This document shows positions 54,808 to 64,000 of a stretch of 64,000 bases of DNA, one piece after another. Below the pieces are notes generated by a model. That model did no database searches. It worked only from the letters and a program-made list of their open reading frames with translations, and was not told the origin of the DNA. Source of the DNA: Sphaerolaimus hirsutus (taxonomy: Eukaryota > Nematoda > Chromadorea > Monhysterida > Sphaerolaimidae); assembly GCA_964036195.1 (NCBI GenBank), contig OZ038455.1, forward strand, positions 5,163,855 through 5,227,854. The letters run 5' to 3'. The translations under genes were made by a program, and so were the position numbers. Positions within the stretch are counted from its first letter, which is position 1. Every line of letters starts with the position of its first letter.

Positions 54808-57305
54808 AGCAATCACATTACCGGTGCCGCCCGACGTACAAAAATCGAGTATCAAAGAGATGATTAAAAAAGAACACATGAAATTCATTGTTGAATATTT
54901 ACCATCAATCAACTGTATTGCTTTAACGACAGATCAAGCAAAAATTTTCCATGCATTGCTTGCTGAATTTCATGATATTTTCACCTGTCAGGAATATGAC
55001 ATAGGTTGCACACCTCTTGTGTCACACGCCATTATCACGGATCCTAATCACCCACCTATCAAACAAGGGCCAAGGTACGAACCCACATTTAAACGGGAAT
55101 TCATAAATAAAACCATAGCCTTAATGTTGAAAGAGGGCATAATTGAACATTCCGATGGGCCATGTCCCCTATCACGATTGCGCCAAAAGGCGCCAATGAT
55201 TGGCGTTTCTGTGTGGATTTTAAAATGGTGAATTTAATTACACACATTGACAGCTATCCACTGCCCCGCATTGGAGAAATCTTGGCAGAATTTGCCGGCC
55301 GCAAGATATTTACGGCCATCGACATACGGCATGGTTATTATAATGTGCCGCTTGCTGATGAGGATTCGATGGAGAAAACATCATTTGTTTGCTCGTTGGG
55401 ACAGTGCAGGTATACGCGCCTCCCATTCAGTACAGTGAATGTGGGAGCTACTTTCATGTGTCTCATGATGCTCATGCTGGTTGATTTGAATGAAGATTTG
55501 ACGCGAGCATGGGTGCGCGCTTACATTGACGATGTGTTGGTGTGCAGTGACACAGTTGAAGAACACCTGGTGCACCTGCGCAGGCTGTTTGGTCGCTTGT
55601 GATGGGCAAATTTGCGCATGCAACCAAAAAAATGTAACATTTTTGTTCACACACTCAAATATCTAGGTCACCAAATTGACTCAGAAGGAATCTCACCTAC
55701 ACAGTCCAGAGTGGAAGCGATGTCATCTTTACCAAAAGTTCACACCAAACAAGACCTGCGGCGTTTTCTAGGCAAGTGTGTTTACTATTCGCACTTTGTG
55801 CTGAATTTTTCCCGCATTTCAGCACCATTGTATGCGGCTTTGAAAGGAAAAGTGCCGAAAAAAGGGGTGACACCATTTGAATGGACAGAAGAAATGCTGG
55901 ACTCATGGGATACCCTAAAATATTGTATATCAACACCTCCAGTACTCATTCACCCCATCCGCGATGGATGCCCTTACTACCTAGAAACTGATGCGAGTGC
56001 TTGGGGTCTAGGAGCTGTGCTATCACAATACTCTGACAATGGACAACTTCACCCTATTTCATTCATTTCTAAACGCCTAAGCCATCCTCACAGTGCATTC
56101 TCAGCAGCTGAGTTAGAAGCGTTGTTTATTGCTTGGGCCATCCGCTGCTTGGCCGATTTTGTGGAGGGTCAAAAATTAATTGTGGTCACTGACAATAGCC
56201 TTCTATAAAATCGCAGTTGACAGCTGATCCAGAGAGTGTCCCAGGAGCAATGTTGATTAATGATGTATTGTACTACAGAACCGTTACTTCCACAGCAGAG
56301 TATGCGATGCCCCCAAAAACATGGCAGAGTGCATGCCTGGCCCAAGCACACTTCGGAATATATGCAAGTCATGGTGGGCATATTCGAACATTGCAATTAT
56401 TGTGTCACTATTTCTCATGGCTGTCAATGAAACAGGATGTGCTTGAGTATTGCTCGCAGTGTACATTGTGTATGCAGCATAAAAAGCATCCACTGCATCC
56501 GGGCCCTATTGGAGCTGTAAATACACCTTCGCAACCTTTTGAAGTCATGCACATTGACACCATGCAATTAGAGTTCAATGACGTCAAGTCCAAAGTTTTG
56601 GTAGCCGTGGATGCATTCACACGCTACGTCATTTCCACACCTGTGACTTCAATGAATGCTAGCACAGTAGCGGGGGCAATTTTGACAAAAATGTTCCTAA
56701 TTTATGGAGCGCCACGCTTGATCATTACTGACCAAGGCAATGAATACGTCAACATCGAGTTTCGAGCTTTATGTGAGCAGTATGGCACCACACATTCTCC
56801 AACACTTTCTCACAACCCAGCTGCCAACGGCATGGTAGAGGGAGCCAATGGTAGATTACGTGAACTTTATTCGATTACAAAAGCTGAATATCCAAAATTA
56901 CATTGGCGCAATTTATTACCTATTGTTGTGTTGAAACACAATTTGGCATTCAATTGGAATTCCCAATGTTGCCCTTTCTTTTTAATTTATGGCTTTTTGC
57001 CGCATTGGAACTTGTTATTTGTGGCTGCAAAGCAAGCAGATGTGCAATCGATTAGAATGGCTGCGCATTTGCATAGTGACTGAAACCGTGCTGTCTACAA
57101 AAAATATTTTGATTCTAAATATAATACAACAATTATTGAAGGCGGTGACATGGTCATGTTGAAAAATATTTCTCCATATAGCTTGCCAAAATTTTCGGGG
57201 CCATACAAAGTGGTTGAAGTTATTGGGCCATCCGTTTACGTGGAAATGGATGGTGAGATCCGAAAATTTGCGCATCGTTTTTGTTGGCACGTCAATACGC
57301 TGTAA
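54808..57305 (+). pseudogene. TE2 pol, broken
   Basis: RT (RHGYYNVPL; YIDDVLVCSDT at about 55,521), RNase H (YYLETDASAWGLGAVLSQY), integrase (VDAFTRYVIS; TDQGNEYVN; NGMVEGANGR). At the place of the TE1 UGA, TE2 has a sense codon (CAC). Breaks: frameshift near 55,160, TGA at 55,600, a deletion of about 300 bp after RNase H at about 56,205 that removes the RNase H end and the linker to integrase, and TGA at 57,081. Confidence 0.85.
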
Positions 57306-57416
57306 ACGTCTGGAAATGTGAAGCTACTAATTTATTCTGTCGCCACATGTATTTAGTTCAGCAATCAATCATAAATCCGTTAAATCATCTCACAACTATT
57401 TCACCGTTTGAGCAAT

Positions 57417-58764
57417 ATGAACGCTTTTATTTTCATTTGCTTGTTGGTGGTTGTGAGGACTGGCAATAATGGCAAAAATAAAAAAAGGCGAAGAGGCATC
57501 TATGACACCTGTATCTGCTGCATCATGGCACTGAGCGTTCATATTGACGATGGTGAGGCCGAAGCCGAGGAAAGCAACGCTGACCACCCCAAACTATCGG
57601 AGGCTGCTCCTTGCGACGCTTCAAACACGGAACAAGTTTCAACTGAAGAACCAGGGTGCAGCTACTGCCTACAAACTAATCAGGTCACAGAAAGTTTATT
57701 CTGCGGAGGCATTCAAAACCTTAAATAATGGGCTGGAAAATAGTATCTTTACTGACTAAATTCACTTTTGGACGTTTTGGATGTTTGTTAGCTAAAAATA
57801 CACATTGGCGTACATTTGCCGTGGATGTTTGTTAGCTAAAAATACACATTGGTGTACATTTACTCAGGATATGAGTAGCATGTGCAGCCGCTATGACAAA
57901 CTCAATCAAGAATTCTGTGACATGCGTGACAGTGTAGATGAGCATCACCGAATGGTCACAGGCTACAAGGTATCCGTTCGGTTACATCACTATACCCACC
58001 CAGAATTACCAGCTCGAGTGTGACTGGCTACACGTGGAGCTGACCGAATCGCGACAGCTTTGTTCCGAACAAGCTGAAGCGCTCGCTGAAGCCAATAGCG
58101 AACTACAAGAGCTGCGTCAAAATCCACCACAAAATGACGCTACAGCTGCTACTACACAAACGCAGACTTCTATTTTTTCCACGGTTTGGGGTTAAACCTT
58201 TGGCGTTCTATAACATTATTCAATTTAGCAATTTTATTTGAGCAATTCAAAACTTTTTGCTACCATTTCAATGTTTTTACATTTTATGTGACCATACCAA
58301 CATGAACAAAAAACCATGCAAAACTACTCAATCACACTGTTGGACAACAGACTACATTTCATATGCAGCGTTGCGCACTCGATTTAGACAACCTCAACAA
58401 CTTTTACAACAGAGCTGAGTTTTCTACAGAGTCTGATAATTATCAATTGACGTTGTCTGCGAATCCGGCTGAAGTAAGATGCCACCGTTTTGGCTTGGCT
58501 ATTGATAACCCATCCATAGTACCTGAGGAAACTGTTCGTGAGGTAGTGCCACGCCATCCTGAAAGGCGCCGCTTGCATCAAAGACATTCTCATGCCCCTG
58601 CACACCTTATTCAAACTCCTTTGTGCCCTAGTCTGGATGCAGTTTACCGTAATACAGCAGCACGTTTAAGTCGCCGGACACACCCATATCGTGGTGAACG
58701 CCGAAATTGCCGCCGCTCTCGCACACCATCTCATAGCCGTAAATTTTCTCAAAGTGAAAAATAG
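57417..58764 (+). pseudogene. TE2 third gene, broken, same exon plan as TE1
   Basis: Exon 1 begins with a hydrophobic MNAFIFICLLVVV and ends in a coiled coil (SRYDKLNQEFCDMRDSVDEH), with a frameshift between and a 48-bp direct duplication at 57,778-57,870. Intron 1 57970-58012, exon 2 58013-58183 (LHVELTESRQLCSEQAEALA), intron 2 58184-58368, exon 3 58369-58764 ending basic (RRNCRRSRTPSHSRK). Junction codons and phases equal those of TE1 although the proteins have diverged strongly. Confidence 0.6.
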
Positions 58765-58825
58765 GGGAGAAAAGAGTGTGTGTGTGTGTGAAATTCAAAA
58801 TGATGTTCGCTTTTTGTTATAGTGT

Positions 58826-58839
58826 ATGAGAGGGAATGA
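58826..58839 (+). promoter_or_regulatory. TE2 polypurine tract
   Basis: GAGAGGGAATGA directly before the 3' LTR, comparable in position to TE1. Confidence 0.55.
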
Positions 58840-58991
58840 TGTGGAATATGTGATTAAATATATTCTTTTCATTGCGCATTGTTTTAGGAAATTTGTCTTC
58901 CATTGTTGTGATATTTAATGTTCGCCATATGACATAATCAATAGTGCCGATCATCAATAAACTTCAATCAACAAACACGCCTAGTTCGCCA
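58840..58991 (+). repeat. TE2 3' LTR
   Basis: 152 bp, TGTGGAATATG...GTTCGCCA; about ten substitutions and small indels relative to the 5' LTR. Confidence 0.85.
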
Positions 58992-59002
58992 ATGTTATCT
59001 TG

Positions 59003-59181
59003 AATAACTCCCCATTTTGAATAACCCCCCTGTGTATACAAGTAACAAGTTGATAATTTCAATGAAAAAATACACCCCACATGAGTTTTTCAGGGTGACT
59101 CTCTCCTCAGTCACTTAATAGAGTGGAGTGATTCAAAGGGGGATTTTTCGAGGTGGGTGACTTATTCTAGTATATACGGTA
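59003..59181. mobile_element. Degenerate mariner-like MITE
   Basis: TTGAATAACTCCCC at the left and CTAGTATATACGG before TA at the right; C/G-rich arms with GAATAAC words. Confidence 0.45.
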
Positions 59182-59265
59182 GAAAGTATTTGAACATCGT
59201 CATTTTTAGAAACTTGTTATGTTAGAATTATATTTATAAGGAACATGAAAAAGTGAACCAAAAAC

Positions 59266-59556
59266 TTGTGATGGAAAAAGTGCCAGGACTTTGGCGCCAA
59301 GCGCCGGGCCTTTCCATACACCAGCGCCAAGCGCCATGGCGCTTTTTCCTTTGGCGCTAGCGCCAAGCGCCAGCGCCAGGCATTTTGTTCCTGACGCCAT
59401 GCAAAAATAGCGCCAAGCGCCAATAGCGCCATGGCCCATGGCGCTTTTCCAAACCTCAAGCCAATGGCGCCTCAGCAAAATAGCGCCAAGTGCCATGGCG
59501 CTTTTTTTTTGGCACTAGCGCCAGGCGCCAGCGCCATGGCGCTCTTCCATCACTAC
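59266..59556. mobile_element. GGCGCC-type hAT-like MITE
   Basis: Starts TGTGATGGAAAAAGTGCCAGG and ends GCGCTCTTCCATCACTA; GCGCCAAGCGCCA arrays between. Target duplication unclear. Confidence 0.6.
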
Positions 59557-59559
59557 CAA

Positions 59560-60480
59560 TAGCCCTAGCCCAAACATGAAAATTCCCAAACTTTGTGCAC
59601 CAATCATGGGTGGATGCTCCAACGCAGATTAAGCCCGCTTTACAGCAGATTTACAGACCTCTTTTTTCTCCGACACACTTTGAACATTGCCGCTATTTAC
59701 ATTCAGCAAGTGAAAAACAGGTCTGCACAAATCTAACAAAGTAAAAAGTACAGTTTAACGATTGCACACTTTAGCTATAGCTACCATATCCCATCTGAAT
59801 AATGAACCAATTTTTTTCATGTTCTCATTTTTTTACATTTCTTCTAGTGTGATGATAAAATGTAAATAGAAAGAAAGAAAATAGAAAGGTAAAAATAGAA
59901 AGTTTTGGATGTCAGAATATTATGGAAAGGTAAAAATGCCGTCATTTGATGGAAAAATTTCAAGAGCCGGAGAACGGAAAATTGAACCAAATAATGGAAG
60001 TAGAAACATACAAAGTTTTCAACTATTGGAAAATGAAAAGGTTTAATATTTTTGAGCTGCTCAAAAATGATGAATGGGAAGGAAAAAAATTTGCTTTTGG
60101 AAAGTGGAAATTTCTGTTCATTTGTTGTTGAGAATCAGCTCGAGAGCTCCACATCTCTGAACTTATATTTATGTTTACACGATTAATTCATCATGAATAA
60201 AGTTCACATATAAAGAGGAAGTTCAGATGAAAAAAATCTAACCCATAGAATATGCCCCCCCCTGAATAGACCCCCCTGAAATTTAGACGGTAAAGTAGGT
60301 ATAGTATATTCGGATAAACATGGCATCTGCTGTTCACTAAGCCATTATTTAGCATAGCCATGAGACACAGAAATCCATCGGGCAAGTTGTAAAGTGTGTA
60401 TCTAACCCGGCAGACTTACAATCCAAAACAAGCTTGTCTAGACGATTTTTTGACATATTTTTTCTTGGCCGATGCAGCGA
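59560..60480. other. Unit C spacer before copy C promoter
   Basis: Diverged match to 12,365-12,600 then 14,200-14,690. Short open frame 59,946-60,131 is part of a repeat (compare 14,190-14,260) and not a gene. Confidence 0.5.
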
Positions 60481-60489
60481 AATGGGTGG

Positions 60490-60496
60490 TATAAAT
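60490..60496 (+). promoter_or_regulatory. TATA box of secreted-protein gene copy C
   Basis: TATAAAT in the same 330-bp conserved block as copies A and B. Confidence 0.45.
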
Positions 60497-60605
60497 GCGA
60501 CCCGAAAGCAGTGCGGATCCATTCACATCGGAGCAGCGACCGCAACCAGTTTCCCGCGTCGCCAGTGGACAAGCACAAGCGGAAACAAGTGGAAGCCAGT
60601 GAAGC

Positions 60606-60686
60606 ATGGGCAAAGTGGCACTCGTGTGCGTCGTGTTCGCGGCCGTGCTCGCGGTCGCCCACGGCAGGGCTGCCGGACTCGATGAC
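60606..60686 (+). pseudogene. Signal-peptide exon, copy C, downstream exons deleted
   Basis: Identical 27-codon signal exon and donor GTGAGTG. Fifteen bases later the sequence jumps to a segment equivalent to the 3' flank of copies A/B (GTGAACTAGTGCAAGATTAATAAAT), so exons 2 and 3 are gone. The exon sequence itself shows no decay. Confidence 0.6.
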
Positions 60687-61134
60687 GTGAGTGTGCTCAG
60701 CAGTGGAAACTGGAGCTTTTGAGACAATATGATATAATTTCGGCAAATCTACCAACAAGAAAAGATGATTAAATCTCTGTGAACTAGTGCAAGATTAATA
60801 AATATTTTACTTTTAAAAGATTTTGCGATATTTTTATAGAATCTCAGGGAATCTGCCAAAACGAAACTCTCATTATTGAAAACCCTGGGAAATTTATAAT
60901 TCTTTTTCATATTTTAAAAAAGGTATATATTTTTATGCCATACTTTCATGCAATTTTGCTGCGAAAACATTTTGAAAATTGTTTACGATCAATGCACCAG
61001 TTTACACACACCAGTTTACCAACATGAAATGCTCGACCATTTTGGTGAACTGTTGTGACAAAACAGTACAAAGCACTGTATAGAATAGAGCATGAAAATC
61101 CACTGTATAGATAGCATTGAAAAAATCTCTCGGA

Positions 61135-61260
61135 GATTTATATTTAAAAAATCTCAGAAAATATAAGATTTTCTGAGATTTATATTTTTTCCATGATTTT
61201 CCACAGAGATTTAATTATATATTTTTTCTGATTGAGAAAATCTCTCGAGAAAATCTCTCT
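61135..61260. repeat. AAATCTC foldback
   Basis: AAAATCTCTCGGAGATTTATATTT and GAGATTTATATTTTTTCC words in both orientations; similar words recur at 62,350-62,500. Non-coding. Confidence 0.45.
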
Positions 61261-61346
61261 ATTTTTGTCCATTTCCACCTTTAAATTCACTAGTTCATGT
61301 GCTTTTTTGCTTATTTTCAGCTATTTTTAACTAGGTACATATATAT

Positions 61347-61854
61347 CACAGTTGTTAAAATGTACGTACATTTACACGAAAAATACGCGTACGTGAGTAC
61401 GCGGTAAATACGTTTACATATACTTTTGAAAAAAGTAATGTACTCACTTTTATGCGTACATTTTAAAAGTACACGTGTACAGAGAAAATGGATTTTTTTT
61501 ACTAAAATCACAATTTTATGTTGCTAAAATAAGAAAATTTTGAAGTAATCATATCATTTTTTCTAAAAAAATACGAAATTATCTCTAAAAAACGACATCT
61601 ATTCGATGTCTTCCAGCGTAAAACGCACTCTCACATGTAAAAAGTAGTAGCTTTTATGTTTTCCAAGGGAAAAGTACTCGTTTTTACATTTTCCTGGAGA
61701 AAAAACGTGTTTTACTCACGAAAAAAAAGTAATTTACGCATGAGTACAAGTAAAAAAAAGTATTTTACATTTTCTATACTTTTTGGTGAGTACAAAATAA
61801 ATACTTACATTTACATATACTTTTACGAAAAGTTCAGTAATTCTCACAACTCTG
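61347..61854. mobile_element. hAT-like MITE (CAGAGTTGTT family)
   Basis: Ends CACAGTTGTTAAAATG and TTCTCACAACTCTG; flanks ATATATAT/GTATATAT are a one-mismatch 8-bp duplication. Serves as the empty-site reference for the element nested at 12,780. Confidence 0.65.
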
Positions 61855-62819
61855 GTATATATGTGTTAATATACCCATTTTTGGCTATTTTTGCACATAT
61901 TTTGAGGTTCTTCTCTCCTTTTTTCTGTTTTATAGCATGAAAGAGCCTATAAAAAGTCTATCTGAAATACATTCACTGTACCCGAGTACTTTCAAAAAGA
62001 ATACATAAAAGAGAGTACTGGTACTTTTTCAGAGGAATGTATTTAGGTACTCAGTACTCTAATACCATATTTCTTCTAATAGAATGGCACCGTTCTATAT
62101 TTTTGTATATAAAGTTGACTGCATGCTTTGCAAATACAGATGCCAAAATTTGGTGATAAAAGTCATCTGATAAATACTGTGTCGATCTTCACACGTGAGA
62201 ACAATGTACCTAAATTATATTTTTGTTGATTATTTAGATAGTAGGTAGTAGTATATGGTAGTAAAAGCTGAGACAACGCATAAGGCGCTTAATATCTACT
62301 CAAACAAACGCCTCTGGTTCAAACACCTTGAGATACCTATCGATTAAATCATAATTAAAGTTGAGAGATTTTATCAGATTTTTTGAACAGCAAGAGATTT
62401 TCTCAGAGATTTAATTATATTTTCGAAAATGACCCAAGAGATTTAATTATATTTTTTTTCTTGAGAGATTTTCTGCGATAATATTTAATTATATTTTCTC
62501 AAAATCGGCCATTTTTTCAATGCTATGTATAGAGCATGAAAATGCAAAAAGTGCAAAAAATTGAAAGATTTTCTAAATTTCATTTGCCATCGTGGATAAA
62601 GTGCATTTACAGCAAAACCACAAATAGAAGGTGAAACGACAAATTCGGTGTCGACAAATGACACATACTTAAAAAGCATAGAGATATCCATCCTTATATT
62701 GACATGTTGAAAGCAGGAATCGATATATACGTCGCAAAATTATCCAAAAAGCTCCAGTGGTTCTTGAGATATAAATTTAAATTATTTTCGCTATTTGTCG
62801 GCAATTCCAATGAAAAATG

Positions 62820-63260
62820 CATAGTTGTTAATACGTATTTACTTTTACTCGATAGATACGTATACTCGAGTACAGAGTAAATACGTTTACGTTTCCTCCT
62901 AAAAAAAGTTCCTTTACTCGCTTTTACGTATACTTTTACAAAGTAATCGAGTACAGAAAAAGTATTTCAGATAGCTTTTTATGGTGATTTTTTCAAGGCA
63001 TAGAAGGGAAAAAGGAAGAGAATATGCGAAAAATACTGGAAAATCATCAAAAATGGATATCTAAGTACATATATAGCCAAAAAGTGCTTAAAATTGGGGA
63101 AAAGTTATAAAAATTGGTAGTTTTGGGCGAAAATTGGGGTGGCTATTCTCAAAAATACTCACATTTACGTTTTCCAGAGGAAAAAGTAGGTTTACTCATG
63201 TTTACTCATGAGTAAAAGTAAAGTAACTTTGAAAAAAGTTCGGTATTTTTAACAACTCTG
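62820..63260. mobile_element. hAT-like MITE (CAGAGTTGTT family), duplication GAAAAATG
   Basis: Ends CATAGTTGTTAATACG and TTTTTAACAACTCTG; GAAAAATG duplicated exactly (62,812-62,819; 63,261-63,268). It interrupts the degenerate copy of the 19,501 foldback; units X and Y show the uninterrupted sequence. Confidence 0.78.
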
Positions 63261-63384
63261 GAAAAATGTTGCTGACAAATAGCAAAAAATTTATTTTAGA
63301 TTTATATCTCAAGAGCCACTGAAGCTTTTTGAAATTTTTTTGGATGTAGATATCGGTTAGTACTTTCAACATGTCAAGTTAGTA

Positions 63385-63955
63385 ACGATGGCAAACGGTT
63401 GGAAAAAAGTATTTAAATTTAAAGTGTTTTTTTCTGAAATGAATTTTTGAATTTTCGAATTTTTCTCCAATTTAATTTTTGAATTTTGAATTTAATTTTC
63501 GAATTTCGAATTTTCGAATCTTTTTTGGCAATTTTCGATTTTTTTTGGCTATTTTTCGAATTTTTTCAAATAATTTTTGAATTTTTTTTGAAAAATAAAG
63601 AATCTGAAGCTTAAAACACAGAATTTGAACTGTTTTGATGTTTTGATCACTTTTAAACCTTATTTTCACCATAACTTAGCATTAAAAATGGTGGGAGGAT
63701 CGAGTTATGGGGACCAGTGTGCTGCATTGCGTGTTTGCACATTCGCCCTACACACACTAGTTTTCACTGTGACTTGGGTGAAAACTGAAATGAAAACATG
63801 GCGACATTCAGGTTACAGTATGCTATTGTATGCTATTATATGTGCTTTAGTTTTCAAATTTTTTCATTTCAACTTTCATCAATCAAAATTAAAATTCAAT
63901 TAAATCATCCCACTGTGATGATTAATTTGCATTTAAAATTAAAAATTCAGTTTCA
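63385..63955. other. Tail of unit C, no gene recognised
   Basis: TTTTCGAATTT-rich tract (compare 14,950-15,120) and a foldback with CCCTACACACACTAGTTTTC. No convincing coding sequence. Confidence 0.45.
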
Positions 63956-63956
63956 C

Positions 63957-64000
63957 TAGTGATGTGAAAAGTGCCATAACTTTGGCGCCAAGTGCCAAAA
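63957..64000. repeat. Left end of a GGCGCC-type MITE, cut by window end
   Basis: TAGTGATGTGAAAAGTGCCA then TTTGGCGCCAAG, matching the start of 19,157. Confidence 0.6.

Larger units (their letters stand above)
50902..58991 (+). mobile_element. TE2: decayed Ty3/gypsy element related to TE1
   Basis: 8.1 kb between ATGT duplications (50,898-50,901; 58,992-58,995). Same gene order, same primer site and same third gene as TE1, but LTRs differ at about ten positions, and the coding region has several stops and frameshifts, one deletion and one MITE insertion. Therefore older than TE1 and non-autonomous now. Confidence 0.9.
50330..64000. repeat. Third, degenerate duplication unit (unit C)
   Basis: Diverged matches in order: 50,330-50,580 to 10,610-10,700 and 11,440-11,500; 59,580-59,810 to 12,365-12,600; 60,140-60,700 to 14,260-14,900; 60,760-61,130 to 18,860-19,440; 62,520-62,810 and 63,265-63,385 to 19,430-19,850. 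Large parts are deleted, and TE2 is inserted in it. Confidence 0.65.

Overview
The window is nuclear DNA of a eukaryote, most likely an invertebrate animal. It has spliced genes with GT/AG introns, a metazoan-type ESCRT gene (CHMP7), Ty3/gypsy LTR retrotransposons and an extreme load of small non-autonomous DNA transposons (MITEs). I cannot name the species. No rRNA, tRNA, CRISPR or bacterial-type operon was seen.

Layout. (1) 1-4.3 kb: no gene recognised, scattered MITEs. (2) 4.7-10.5 kb, + strand: a multi-exon gene for a CHMP7-like ESCRT-III protein; nearly every intron carries one or more MITEs. (3) 11.0-49.0 kb: a tandem segmental duplication. Unit X (about 11,003-35,205) directly abuts unit Y (about 35,206-48,984). 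A third, more decayed and deleted unit (C) covers about 50.3 kb to the window end. Each unit carries the 5' end of a small secreted-protein gene (TATA box, signal-peptide exon, splice donor). X and Y also carry two more predicted exons and a second cysteine-rich locus whose last exon is a tandem repeat. (4) Two Ty3/gypsy elements lie in the array. TE1 (23,945-32,047) has identical 127-128 bp LTRs. TE2 (50,902-58,991) has 151/152 bp diverged LTRs and is broken. Both have gag-protease, RT-RNaseH-integrase, and a third gene downstream of pol that appears to be spliced at two conserved positions.

X and Y work as before/after pairs. Wherever one unit has an insertion the other usually keeps the empty site, so ends and target duplications can be read exactly. 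This defines: a mariner-like MITE family (CCGTAT ends, TA duplication); several hAT-like families (8-bp duplications) whose interiors are simple-sequence arrays of different units; a 3-bp-duplication MITE whose ends carry GTAAA and TTTACAG, i.e. potential splice sites; and a Harbinger-like foldback inside TE2.

Main candidates for something undescribed: the spliced third gene of this gypsy lineage; the MITE that seems to act as an intron inside a coding exon; and the duplicated cysteine-rich gene whose two copies end in unrelated repeat tails (NPQ repeats in X, KDKSKDGQP repeats in Y). All assignments come from reading the sequence by eye; exon borders are predictions.
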